A stretch of 64,000 nt of DNA from Pseudoscleropodium purum. Taxonomy: Eukaryota > Streptophyta > Bryopsida > Hypnales > Brachytheciaceae. Of the stretch, positions 1 to 13,467 are shown piece after piece. Within the stretch, counting starts at the first letter, position 1, and each line of letters opens with the position of its first letter. The notes beneath the pieces were generated by a model. The model was not told the origin of the DNA. It did no database searches and was given only the letters and a program-made list of their open reading frames with translations. Where the stretch lies: assembly GCA_963969395.1 (NCBI GenBank), contig OZ017801.1, forward strand, positions 7,690,501 to 7,754,500, in the 5' to 3' direction. A program made the translations under genes and the position numbers.

Positions 1-207
1 ATGAAAGAACCGAATATAGTTCCTTCTGACGAATGGCTGAAAATTATGTCATGGTTCAGGCGATTGCCCCCGCATGCGACTACTACCGTCCGATGTGAAC
101 TTCTTCCGCTCACAAGTGGCATCATCACGCTCGACACTCTGCATATTGCAACAAATGAGCATGGTAATTCTATTTTCTGGTTGTCACACTCAACCTTCTC
201 TATCTGA
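1..207 (+). CDS. Possible 3' exon of a gene entering from the left edge (unidentified)
   Basis: The frame is open from the first base to a stop at 205-207. A likely exon ends near base 168-169, where the frame encodes TNEHG and a GT follows (catg/gtaatt). The readable protein includes the hydrophobic, strand-like stretch LLPLTSGIITLDTLHI. That pattern vaguely recalls the C-terminal beta-sandwich regions of large membrane-trafficking subunits such as TRAPP components, but I cannot assign a family. A possible following exon begins after the AG at about 844 and stays open to a TGA near 968; its product is not recognisable either. The true start lies outside the window. Treat as a partial gene of unknown function. 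Confidence 0.25.
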   Translation: MKEPNIVPSDEWLKIMSWFRRLPPHATTTVRCELLPLTSGIITLDTLHIATNEHGNSIFWLSHSTFSI

Positions 208-3200
208 CTTAAAGGGACAAATGAGCTTCTTTATCATCTGTTCACAAGTGGACATGTGGAAGTTGTCCAATCAAATGTGTACACAATATTAAAGATTCTT
301 AAGATGTACTTTGAATGTTTAATTATGGAGTATGCAATTAGAGAGTGGTGAGTTTATCGTGTCTTACCGTCTTGTATGCTCACTATTTGCGTAACTTTTG
401 GCATGATTGAGATGTGCCATTTCCTCTCACTAATTGATGTGGTGTTGATGTGATGCAGATGCTTTGTACATTCCAGAAAATTCTTTGCAAGTTTATTGCA
501 CATCGAGCCTTGCCAGTGTGGTCTCTTGATTGAGTTTACATGACCCATTTATTCAATCAAAAGGGGTCTATATTCAACATTAAGTTATAACCCTCCAGAC
601 GAGAGTTTGTGCAATTCGACGGTTGCCTTTGGCGAGTGCGGATGTAGACCCCTGTTTCGTTTAGGAAGGACACTATATGTATACTACAGTTCATTGGGAG
701 GATTTTGAAACTGAAGAACTTTGCGATTTTATTACTGTCCAGTTTTATGCCCCTGGTTTGTATGAATGACGTGATTTTCTGGGGTGGTTACTCTGCTGCT
801 AATTTTCGTTACAGTTTGGGATTGTTGACCAGGTTTCCCTCCTAGAATCGCTCAAACCAAAGTTTGGAAGCGCTGGGTACGATGCTGTTTTCAAGCATGT
901 TTTACGTCTATGTTGAGTTTTGATGTGCAGTGTTTAATTGCCAAATGGGTGTATCAGAACTGCCAGTGACTGGGGACCTCCTTTCAAACTTCCACCGCCA
1001 CCAATGTCACCAACGATTGGTGAGCATGAGTGTATTGGGATTTGGGAAATTGAGTGTGAATTTGTTCCAATTTTAGGTTCTGCAAGAGTTTACAAATTTT
1101 GTGGCGACATAGAGGTGCGTGCATGAGGTCACAAATGTGTTCGGTACCTAAAAGGTGATTTGAGTTCATTGTCATTGGTTAACTTGCAGAATTCCAGCAA
1201 CCCCCGTATAGAAGATGCTTGGAAGCAGGGCCAGGGAGCGTGGCAGTTTCAGAGAATATGTTATGTCTGGGCCCACTATATGCGTAATAATTCCAGATAA
1301 TATTGAAAAACACTTGCTGTTGAATCCTAATGTCATGGACATTGGATCCTCATGAGCTTCTCTAGATGTGTCGTGGATAACGCTGATGGAATAAAAAACT
1401 ATGACATTGGGATAATACATGTCAGAAGAACAAATATTATTTTTGCAATCTTTTTCATAAATAGCTCATGTGCATACTGTTTTTTATTTATTGTGATAAG
1501 CCATGGCCCACATTCTTCTAAAGCGGGCCCATCAGTCCATGTTCTCCATGCAATTTTGTAGCCGATTTCTGTCTCTAGTGTTTTGTCTTGATCTTGATAT
1601 ATGAACTAGGATTATGATAAACTGAACTTTTATCACATGGTCTGTTTGACATTACTGACATAGCAGAGGGTTTTGACTCCACATTAAGCTCAGTGGATCT
1701 ACTGTCGATGGAATAAGATCTGACACGCAATTCAAGAGGTGTGTATGTCAGGTTTGATTGGCCAAGCCATTGGTAGAGACTTAGGTGATTAAGCCCATAC
1801 TCATTTTGATCTAATTTTGATTGAACAGGTGGTGAATTCTGGAATAGACAACCTTTCTATAGTTATCTTACAGAAGTAAAAGTTATGCATCATCGTGAAT
1901 ATTCTTCATGAGACTCCTCACTCAAACTTGATGTTTACTGATTCTTTAATACTGGTTAAAACGCATGGGTTTTCCATTTTCTATTTGTAATCAACCAATC
2001 ATTCACTTGCTGATTCATTTTGTTGCTTGGATTCGCCCAAAATTTGCTAATTTTTTTTCTTTTTAATGGTTTTATTTGAAGCTAACCGAAGCTATTCTAT
2101 TCTACTTGTGCTTCGATTCTCTGGAAAATCTGGTGTTCTGCTACAGTAGATGCAGAATGATTAATTTTGTCAATCTGCATGGAAGGACACCATTTATGCA
2201 GACGTGATTTTAAGAAACCATTACATAGAGACGGAAGTACTGCTACAAACAGCATCAATTGATAATAGATGAATTTAGTGACACTTTTGATGTTTCCGAA
2301 ATGCTTTTGAATTTGGGGGCCTTATTAATTCACGACAGTAGATACTCTTCCTTTTTTAAATTGCCAATTGACTTACTCCGATTGAGATGGGAAGGTTTTC
2401 TTTGATGCACTGTTATTTTTGGGTAGGCTATGCTGACTTATACTCTGTATTATTTATTTAAGAAACTTTCTGGGTAACTTTTTATCTCCATCTTCTTCAT
2501 GCTTTGTTTTGTGTGATCTTGATTAGTGTTACAAATGTTACAAGTTTTTTGTGTTTTGGAATTAAACATGGGCAATTGGGGAAACTAGGATTTTATAAAA
2601 AAACTTGGATTTCATTCTACTTGTTTGTGTGTGATGAAAGCTTTGAATCATTCTACTTCAATTGATGAAATGAAAGTTATAAGGTAAAACAACTTATGAT
2701 AGTCAAAATTAGGAGTTTGAAATCATGGTATTACTAAAAATTTTCAAGTATTTCCACATTAAGACAAGTGCAAGAAACAATAAGAGCAATTGAAATTGTA
2801 TTTTTTTGTTGAACTATAAATTTGCTATAAATTTTTCAAGTGTTCAATGCATCATGATCCAAAAGAGTTTGTAGATTACCTTATAACCAACAAAACTTGA
2901 ATCCATATTGTACATCTAATTCTCCTTAAAGAGTCATAATATTTTCTAACATGAAAAACTTAAAAAATCAAATCTTTCAAAAAATTCATACTAAAAAGTT
3001 CTTAAAGAGGTTATTTATTACTCCATCATTTTCATGTAAGACATTGATAGTGGCCCAAATTTTACAAACTAGAAAAAACCCATGATGGGTCATTCCTTAG
3101 GTATTGGTCATGGGCCATTTGATCATCATGGGCTAATTTATCTTAATAAATTTCATATTGAAGTTATTCTTGCCACCCTTTTCAAAGATAATACTTGAAT

Positions 3201-4600
3201 TTTTAATTCATTTAAAAAAAAAGAAAAATATAGGTTGTAGATTGCCTACAATATTGTATAATTGATTGATATTTTCAATTACATTTTTGGATATGAACAA
3301 TTTAATGCTTTTTGTTCATTTGAATACCATATGTGAAGGTCTAATTTGACACTTGAGTGCTAAAATACTTTCATTTTTGTATACAAAGGTTGGTTTCAAC
3401 AACAAGAACTATTGGTGTTGGAGTGTTGGTATTCTAGTGTCCTAATTTATTTGTGTTTGGCAACTTATAGGTTTTTTTGTTTTGGGATCCTTATTGTGGA
3501 GGGCTCATAATAAGGTGCAATGTAGGTTTTTAGAAATATTCAAGAAATTAGGCAATATAGATGAAAAATTTTGCAACATTTTGGAGATTTTTCTTGTAAT
3601 ATTCCAAAAAATACTTAATTTATATTTCAAATTGACTTTTACATAGGGTAGCCTTCTATTTTCTATTAAAATTAAAGAATGGATATGAAGTATTTATTAT
3701 TAAATTTTTGTCATTTATTTTCAATTTATTTCATCATTTAGAGATTTTTATTCACATTGTGGAATATATAAATTCTTTAACAAATAGTTTGAGAGATGAA
3801 ACTTTCTCTTAATCCAAGAAGGATGGAAAAAAAATGTTTCTGAAATTCAATCATCATGATCTTGCAATTGGTCAATCAATTTTTTCTTGGAAACATAAGA
3901 GGTCATATAATTGTATCTACTGAAATAAAATAAATGAAATAAAGAACCTAATACTTTGTATCATTTTATAAAAAGATATTTTAGGATTTTTTTGCCTTAA
4001 AGCAACTAAAAGATTTTAGGAATGAAAATAGAATGTGTTTAAATATTATAGATTCAATAAGTTTGATCATGTTAACATTAAGAATGGCCAAAGTAAAGAC
4101 AATGGACTATTGTAATAAGCCTTCCATTTACAATATTGCTAGCCAAATGTTGTATCAATAAGTAAGAACCTAAATTTGAATTGAAATGCTTTAAGGTAGG
4201 ACCAGAATGTATTGGGGTTCTAAACGCATCCTTCGATACCAAAGGTAAATTTTATTTTCTCATTGCACCAATAATATATAAATTGTATACATTGTTTCAA
4301 ACATGAACGTGTTTCATCGGTGACTATTGCATTTCAACTTCACAAATTCCTAATTCATTCTACAAAGCTCCAAAAAATATGGAATGAATTATATTAGATG
4401 TCAATTTCATTTAACTTTTGAGGATAACTTTTCAAAAAATATTTTAAAAAGTATAACCTCCCCAAATTAATTTTTAGCTCTTAAATAGGTATTTATGGAC
4501 CACATATCTTAAAGTAGAAATATTTTGTTGCATTCAAAGTTTATTGATCCTATCTTGTAGGGCTAGGGAGAAAATAAACATAGTCTTCAAATGCCTAAAC
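208..4600. other. No recognisable gene; 3' flank grading into AT-rich repeats
   Basis: Bases 208-1560 have mixed composition and may contain introns, a last exon or the 3' UTR of the gene entering at the left. From about 2.4 kb the sequence becomes strongly AT-rich with long A and T runs and no ORF over 70 codons. No coding similarity is visible. Confidence 0.4.
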
Positions 4601-4608
4601 CCCTAAAC

Positions 4609-4761
4609 CATGGTTGTCACATTGGATAGATTACTATTCATTTCACGTCCTATAGGACAAGTTACTATTCATCAGATGTATATAAGATGTACATCTAATG
4701 AATAGTAACTTGTCCTATAGGACGTGAAATGAATAGTAATCTATCCAATGTGACAACCATG
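4609..4761. mobile_element. 153-bp palindromic MITE, hAT-type (8-bp target duplication)
   Basis: The element is almost wholly an inverted repeat with arms of about 70 bp separated by about 10 bases. Its ends are CATGGTTGTCAC and GTGACAACCATG. It is flanked on both sides by ccctaaac (4601-4608 and 4762-4769), an exact 8-bp direct repeat. An 8-bp target duplication is the signature of the hAT superfamily. The element has no coding capacity and would have been moved in trans. A second element with the same first eleven terminal bases, and its own 8-bp duplication, lies at 56977-57241. The near-perfect arms suggest a fairly recent insertion. Confidence 0.85.
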
Positions 4762-4769
4762 CCCTAAAC

Positions 4770-5390
4770 CACCTAGGAGACCAAAAATGTTCTCACTATA
4801 TAGTTTCAAATACAATTCAAAATGCTATAATTGTCCAAGTGTAAATTTGCACCAATGTCCAAATTCAACAAAACTTGTTGGAAAGTTTGCACTCTCTTTT
4901 AAATTTTAATTTGTGTTATAAAATTTTTGGATCAATTCAAGATGTAATAAATTTTTTTAAGTCAATTGAAGTTCATAGGCTTAATATGATTCACTATAAG
5001 ATTGTATAGTTGAGATTTTTACATAGGTCTTTGAAGTGATATTTCTATCTATAATACTTAAAGAAAATGATGTTTTTAAACCTAAAATTATTCAAATTTG
5101 TGAGTCATACTTACTATTTGGTAACTCTTTCATTCATTTGTCAACTTTCCACCAACTTTCATCTAACTTTCATCCAAAGATCTACATTAATTAAATTACA
5201 AATTTACAATCATTCAATTTGGATGGTTTAAATTAGTATAATCTCTTGCAAAAGTTAAATTCTCTTGTGCTATATGATACATATATCACATAGTGCTCAT
5301 TGTCATGATTATATCCATTAGGATGTTCAAATATTCATTCATACACATTTTCATCCAAAATTTGGAAGCGCTCTTGATTTGAAAAATACT
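4770..5390. other. AT-rich intergenic sequence, no feature seen
   Basis: AT-rich sequence with homopolymer runs and no coding potential. Composition changes abruptly near 5390-5400. Confidence 0.4.
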
Positions 5391-8300
5391 AATACGTTAC
5401 TCCGTATTATGTTTCGTATGCAAGGGTGGTGTTATTGCAATTGTTGCAAACGTTGAACTACTAGTGTATTATAAGAACAACACCGATGTGGGAAATTTTT
5501 AATCGAACAGGTCCACGAGGCCCGCACTGCCAGTCTCCACTAACTTACGAGGCAACGCCAACGACTAACCTTCTTCAGTGAGTATCTTACTTCAATTCTT
5601 TATCAATACCTCGATCGATATCAGCCTCCAAGCCAGAGCAATTAATTAATACGACGACTTGAAGTCATGAGATACATTGGCTACCTTGCTGCAGCAATTA
5701 ATAATTTCTTCCAATTGCGGCGCTAGCTGCCACTTGCAGTTCATCATTCTTAAGAATTAGTAACCTTTCGGGGTCTCACGTACCGTCTCACTCCCTGCAT
5801 GAGCTAGTACGTAAGATAGTAAGCAGCGAAGTTGAAACTAAACAGAATTCCGCTAAAAAGGTGTCATATAATTCAAGATGCTACTAACTTCAGTTTGATT
5901 ATGTACTTGCTGCTTGCTGTCGATCTCGATCTGCAGCCCCACACGCGAGCAGGCAGTGTGTCGGAATGCTAGTTTCATAGACAGTTGAATTCAAAGTTCG
6001 CCGGCTTTGATCGATTGATTCGATCATTAGTTTTGAGTTGAATATTCCTGCTTTGCTGCCCGCTTAGTTTGGTCTGGATTTCTAGTCAAGCAGTTAACTC
6101 TGACGATGGATACTACTTGCAGATTTTGAATTGGAATCTGGACTCCGCAGCTCGATTGACATTGAGGTCAGCTCGATTGATCAAGTGGTCAAGACGAGTG
6201 ATATTAATGATAATCCTCCAAACTGGGTAGCACTGTTAACTAAGAAGCGTTACTTGCATACTTGCTGGTGATTGGGATCGGAAAACGTAAGTTACTACAG
6301 TAGATCGATCGACACGGCCTCCATCTGCATGTCCAATTCAGCGGTCAAATGCATTGAATATATTTGCTCAAAAAGATTCAAGCGGACAAAGCTCTGACTT
6401 ACTAAATTAAAACTAGGCCTGGAATAGATTTGAGGATCTAGACAGTCGTCTTCAAATGTGCGAACTCCATTAATGCCTTGATCGAATTGGGGAGATGGTG
6501 TGCTTATCTTCGATTCTTCACCACTGATCGCAGTTACTAGTTCGAACGAGCTTCCGGAACACGGCTGAACAGATAGATTCCTGGTGTAATGACTGCGACC
6601 ACATTGCGAGGCACTGCTTTAGCAGGTAGTGAGTTCATGCAGGATTCGCACTTGGCGTCCGATCCTGCCCTGGTCCCTGGATACCGGTGTTGTTGAATGC
6701 TCGCATTTATTACTTACGGCAGCTAGCCTGTTATATTATGTTTCAATTCACTAGTGCATGCATGCAAGCTCCGGAGCTTGCGAGCGTAACTCACCACCTA
6801 GTGCAAGCGTGCGGGTAAGCTTCGACGGGGATGACTGAGTATCGTCAACGTCACCTAGTGGGTTTTAATTTGCTCCTGCACTGAGACCACTTTCCGCTTG
6901 ATCATGGTCACGTCGGACGCTAGATTCTCTCGTGCGTGTCCACCGTACCGGCGTTAAAGTGACAAGTCCCACTCGGTGGAGTGTGATGCGGGCAAAATGG
7001 AAATTAAAAAGCAGGAAAAGCTACCGGGACCCGGACCAGGGATGAGATGGTAGGAAATATCAAGTAGTCACGTCTCTTTTTCTCCGAATGACGGCTTCCA
7101 GGTAGGTCAGCTTACTAGTAATCTTCTAGATTAATCGGCTGGAGCTCGGGCTTATTTAACACACTAATTAATTACGTTGTGACGTAGGAGTATTCCTTTT
7201 CAATTCTAAACCTTTTGACTGGTGCGGAATATTTCGCTCTACATTATGTCTAGGTTCGATCGACTGAGACGACTTGGAATGACAATAATATTAATTTTAC
7301 AGAAGGTGAGAAGGTGATTCTGGTTTAGTTTATTCTGAATTTCAGGCTGGAAGGACGACGAGACTCTGTCACTGCATAGTAAGTTCAAGAGCGGGTCCGG
7401 GCATTTACTGAAAAAGTACGTACTAACCGTAACGATATTTTGAAAGCGCCGATGCACTCATGCATTAATGAATATATTAGAACCAAGAGAGTACGAATGC
7501 TAGGTTGAGAGAGGGAAGGGTCGATTTATTGATTCTATTCCTTAAGTTTTATTGACTCTACTCTTAAAGATTTAACTTTTGATGTTAATTCCTGGGTGCG
7601 CGTGAAACGCGAGCACGTCGAATTGAATTCAACCCTTGCAGGTGTATCAGGCGCGAAACGAGTGGCGATGGTTCAAAGCACCATCGTGTAAATGTTAAAA
7701 ATTCTCTCACTAGTCGGACACCTGGAGCATCCGAATTTGGCAGCAGTCACAAGAACAGGAGGGAGCAGAATGAGGAATTTCTATACAATGCTTTTTAGCA
7801 GTAGAGTCTTGAAGGTTCCAGACATAGAAAAGTAAAAAAAATCAATGGAGGTGAATCGACCTGTGCATGTAACAAATATTTCGTTAAAATGGCGCCATTT
7901 TCCCACCATTTTTCCATTAATTTTCTAAGACTGGTATAGATTTCAGACCCCGAAACCCTGAAATCTAGGACAGGTGTACAGACCACACGTTCTGAACCTA
8001 AAAGTGCCAAGTTTATGAACACCTGCCATTTTAATGAAATATCCGTTTTATTCTATTTTACAATAATGTAAAGATTCTTATGAACTCGTAACCTATGCCG
8101 TAAATTGCCTTCTAGTCGATCTTCTCGTGATAGATCGCAGCTAGCTAGACAGTCTTTAAAAAGAGTCCATAATCTGGTCTTTTTCCTGTCGATGTGAGCC
8201 CACAACGGAAACAGCATCTAAAATTTTTTGGAGTCGATGATGCAAAGTGATGCATGAGTCTAAGTTTGTGAAAGAAGTACGGTTCAGGAGAGATTATTCT

Positions 8301-11300
8301 TAGAGTCACATACTGTCGTTCATTTACTGTAGTATCTTTTCAAAAAGTATTCTTTTCTAATTTCTACTGAGCCTTCTTTCTTGTGGTACGAACAATTACC
8401 TTCTTGATGCACGTACGTACAATATTGTGGAAATGATACAAGTTCGATAATTTATGCAGCAATATATCCACGTTTTATCCGTTAGTAACTTGCTTCACAT
8501 TATTTGTTATCAGTTTATCACCCGTACATGATACCTTACCTTTGTAGGAATTGAAGACACGAGATTTTAATCATTTACAGAAGAAATCATAATATTATCA
8601 ATCAGTTGCATCATGATCCTTTTGACTTGTGCAGAATATCGCAGACCAAGAGCTCGATCTTAATCCTCGTGCTCAATAGTCAGAGGTTTTCAAAATACAC
8701 TTTTCAGCTCAACTTACGCAGTTTTCCACGACCGAGCGAAATGTGAACTAAAGCTGATTGTACTTACGTCTTGCAAGAAGAAGAGCTGTACTCGAATTTG
8801 AGCACATTTATATTTACACAGTACTCCGCATTAGGATGACCCCAAACGGAAGCAGCGACCTCACAACCCGGAATTCCCAAGCAGTAAATAAATACTGATT
8901 TTATAATCCACCTGCATTTCCAATCGTGCGTCTCAGAATCGATCTTCTTTAAAAGAATGCTTTCCTTGTTGATCGAACTGAACAATATTTAGTGCATTGT
9001 GTAACTGGTAAGTAACTATTTATTATTGTCTTGGTGTAATTTGAGAAATTTTATATGTAGTGGACAGCTGGTATCTACATTAACTAGCCCGGGATTCGGA
9101 TGTAGTACTCATCAAGGACATGAAAGCTCACTTCCTCATGTCCCTAGTATGGACGAGATATGAGGACTTCTCGGAGCCCCAAATGGTGTTTGAACTCGAC
9201 GAAAAGGACACGAGACATCCCAGATTCCTCCGAACTAAACTTCAAATTAAAGCTTCAGTAAGACATCAAGACCTCGCAGAATTGACTGTCTCCGCAATGT
9301 CATCCGTGGCAACACTTGTAATCCGATGCCACATGTGAGATGCTAGCTATTGCAACTAGCTCAATTAATTGCAGCTAGCTAACTGGCCGGTAGTAAGTAA
9401 GTGAAATTGGTGCGTTTCCAGACTATCTGTAATCAATCTACACAGCAGTCACAATGAAAATTGTTGAAGAAATATACGTGTAATTGGAAATGCTGTTGAA
9501 CTGCGAAAAAGTACTGGGCAAGTGTGTCTTACTACTCTTACTCTCTTAGTAAGGTGTGAAGTTCGACCAGAAGCTCTTACCGTACTTCTTGCACGAGTTG
9601 AGTGCATGAAGGACCTGGGCTATTTAATTTATGAATACAGTATGCACAAAAATAAGAAAGGAAAGGCAATGATTCAGGGAGATGAAAGGGGGATGGAGGT
9701 TGAAATCTGAGCTGAGAAGTCCACACTATTTTGGATGAAATGCAATTTGCAGTTTTGCATACTAATTTGCACATCCACTGGTACATTGAGCTAATCAATG
9801 TAAAATTGTAAATGTGGAATATATATCGCCAATTTAATGAAATTGACGATTTTATTCTTTGAGTATTTTCTTATTGCAACCAATTCAGTGAGTGACTCAT
9901 GAGGTCTCATTGATCTGGTGTTAGATCATTATCCCTGAAGAACAATCGTCTGTGTACGTAACCAGGCAGGCTGGTCACTGCCTTGATTTGGGCCTGGTTC
10001 ACTAGCTAGCCTCACTTTCTAGGTACCAGTCACACGAGTAAGCGACTTGTGAAGTCATTCCCCAATAATACCGATCGAGATGGAATGAATCTGAACTAAT
10101 TAGCAGGTACAAATCTCACTTACCAGAGCTCATTCACTAACTAATTGACTAACAGTATACCAGTCAGTAGTCCTCAAGTTCAATACTTCCCCGGAGTCTA
10201 TCGATGTACCTTGCAAGTTGCAAGTCGTGCACATTAAGTTCATGGAACAAGTTATACAAATCCGAGCATTACTACGAGAACTGTGCAGAACTGATGATTC
10301 TCGCAATTGCAACCCATGTAGCTCAGGATTTCCAGGAGTTATAAGTTTGCGAACGGATATAGTGGCCGGGTTTCCTCATCGTCCGTGTGCAGTAATTCCT
10401 ATATTCTCTCTCCGTAATCCGCCCCCAGGTACGCATTCCAGAAAGCTAAACGACGGGATCCTTTAATTTGCCAGGTTTCTATTCAGCTAGCAGATCGATC
10501 TCGAAATGCACATGAAGGAGTTAGTGCAAATTTCAACCAGTCTAGAATGGACAAGTGCACAAGGCTAGCTCTCAGTAGGTTTGGTTAAAATTGGAGATTA
10601 GCGATTGAAATCCAAGAGGGGATGCAGCCACTCAGATTTCTCCATTCAGTTCCTTACTCTTTTCAGTCTTTTTTTCCTGCGTTTCCGTCTTCCCGAGTTC
10701 CCGCATTCGCTAGCTAGCTACACTGCAGCAGTGCACGACCTTTTGGTCTGGAATGATTTTTCCTAATTTGATCCGGGCTTGCAACTGCTTGTCTGTGTCG
10801 GTTTGTCAGGAACTACCAATCACTGTCGGACGTAACGCGGATCCCGCTCCGTTTGTTTTTTCTAGTTGTTTTGTAGCAGCTTTGGGGGAGGTTTGAAACT
10901 CCACAGGAAATTGTCCCTCCTTTCCACAACAGACGGTGGGTTTTCCTCTCCAGTTTTCCGAAGGAAAACCATGCTCCGGTTTCATCCATTGCATCTCAAA
11001 TAAATTAGTTTTTTTCTTTCTAAATCAAAACATCAGAATGTGACAAGTTAGTCATTTTCAACCTGGCTAAAATTTTAGAACCCTAGCATCTTAAATTTTG
11101 GGTGAAAAACTCACAGTTAATTCTTGAACCTACCTCTAAATTCTTCTCGTCGATCAGTTTAGACGTAAGTGACGAAGGCAACAGGCAACTCCGCTAACCA
11201 TTAAATGACGTACATTATTTACTTTTAATGTAAGTTTGCACTTGTTATTAAGAGCAATCATATTACGAAGGGGTCTTATCGGAAATGAATTAAGTTGTAC

Positions 11301-13467
11301 GGACCTCAAGACTTCTCTACTAGCACCACTTCTAACAATAAGTATGAACATACTTTTGATAAGTTGTAAAAAGGGATAGCTTGCTTTTGCACACTATGAT
11401 TTTAATTTATTAGGGATGCTTGGAAGAACAAATATAGTAGATGACTAACATGAATCCACTGGGGGTTGAATAGCTAATATGTCCCTATAGAAAGATTGAA
11501 ATTTGCAACTTAATTTAATTATTCACATAGGCAAATCTAAGAAAACTACAAAGATTGAATTTAAAGACGTTTTTCGAGAAAGTATAGTTCTGTAATGAAT
11601 TTTTTAAGAGTGCTACCCAAGGCTCATCATAAATTGATGTGCATTTACAGTGACCAACTGACCATGTTATTCACCTAGCCATGGTCGTAGTATAATTTTG
11701 AATATTTTCCTACAACGGTCACAACTCACAACATCTAAACCCCAGTGTTTAGCTCACTCCATTATTCTCAGTTTTGTCTTTGCTTGTGACTCAAATCTCA
11801 ATTCTTCAAAAACAACTTCAGGGAGAAACTAAGACAATTATGACTCCTTAGCCACCCAGAGTCCCAGAAGTTAATTATCAAATGGCTGCCAACAGCGTTC
11901 ACGAAATGATGAAGTTTTCTAGCACCGGTCGGTTCTACTTCTGCCGTATCGGATGCTCTTCCACAGTCGGACACGAACCCCCTCCCTCCTGTAGTTCCAT
12001 GTTGAAACATATGTTGAGGCGTGAGTGAATCTAGGCATGTCACATGGGATGCTAGCTCGGCAACCAACTAGATTGCCAGCTAGAGAGAAAGAAGTAGACT
12101 GCTAGCTAGTCGACCTTTGAATGGAATGATGATGTCAGGCAGGGGTGCAGCCGTGCAGGAATCCTCGCAGGAATCCCTCAGCTGGGGTTGTCCTCAGAGC
12201 GGCGCTCGCTCTCCAAGGCCGCCTACGTCAGCCAAGCCCTTTAATTTAAATCTGGCACACTTGAACGTCTACATGCGAACTCAGGCAGGAGAGGGACCAG
12301 CCCACCACATCTTATTACCCGCCTCTTGCTTGCTGTTTCGGTACAACGTGAGTGGTCAGTCAAGTAACGTAAGTTTCCAGTCAAACCAGGTGCTCACTGG
12401 ACTATCCTTTACTTTCATCGCATCGGTCTTGATCGATCTCGGTCTCTGCTTTTGAACAACTAGTTTAGTTCTATCTCCGGCCACCAGCATCGCAGGCGGA
12501 TTTGAACATCACACGCATTCCATTCCCAGCTAAGGGTTGTCTACGAGTCAACGCAAGCAGTCTATCTGTCTGTTTTGACGAGAGTCTAAGAGATCAGCGG
12601 TGGCTTTGAATTAATTGGACCAGAAGGCATCGGAGTGAATAACTCTCCGAAGTGACGAGCTTAAGGTCTGAATTCACATATAATTATTGTTAGTTCTCTA
12701 ATTAACTAGTCGTCAAATGTTCTCACGTACTGAGTAAGGTTGATGGTTGCTGACTGTTTCGTGTTGGCAATGTCTTTGAAAATGTTTCGAAAGCTCTTCC
12801 ATAATCTAAGCGCTTCACACATTAATTATTCCAGGTTCGTTGCTCAAAAATGTATACTCAATCTCTAGCCGAGGCTTCTCGAGAATTTTTCTAAGGTTAC
12901 GTGTCCGAAGTATGTAATGGGCTTTGTTTGTTTCACTGGTCAGCAGAAGCTGCATTTGAAAAAGGTTTACGTAACACTGACTACCGAATTCTTCTGAGAT
13001 GGCTAACAATATAATGATCGAGCTTCAGAATCGTCTTAACTCGGATGGTTCAGGCTATTCGATCGTAGATAAATATTAGCAAGCAATAGCGGACAACAAG
13101 TTGCAATTTGCAAGTAACAAAGATTTATCACCTGAGTGTTCTGAGCTTCATGAGAATGCTTCGTGTTTTGTACGCTAGTCTTTGACTAATTTCAATTCTC
13201 TTAATGTTTGGGATAGCATCAGTGATCAGATGATCGATGATCCTCAGTCTCCTTAGTTTTGCAAATATAAGAACTCTGTTGATTATGAGGAAGATTTCGG
13301 AAAGACGATACTAGCTAGCTTCCACTTCGCGTTTTCTTCTGAAATTCGATACTCGACTTCGATTCTATTTCCTACAGAGCTGATTGAGCCTTCGTTCTGA
13401 ATGAAGGCATGCAGGCAGCAATTCTCACGGACTTCGTCACGCTCGGGAGCTTGATCCAACGATAGCA
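5391..13467. other. Higher-GC single-copy-looking region upstream of the bHLH gene; no gene recognised
   Basis: This 8-kb stretch lacks the AT-rich repeats seen on either side and is rich in GATCGATC- and GCTAGCTAG-like words. The longest ORF (12117-12455, 112 codons) has no recognisable domain, and the other ORFs are under 90 codons. The stretch nearest 13468 probably contains the promoter and 5' leader of the bHLH gene, possibly with leader introns. I could not place a transcription start. It could also contain non-coding transcripts; nothing in the sequence decides this. Confidence 0.4.

Noticed and set aside
12117..12455. 112-codon plus-strand ORF
   Set aside because: No recognisable domain; low-complexity N-terminal composition and isolated position. 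It might be part of the bHLH leader, but coding is not supported.
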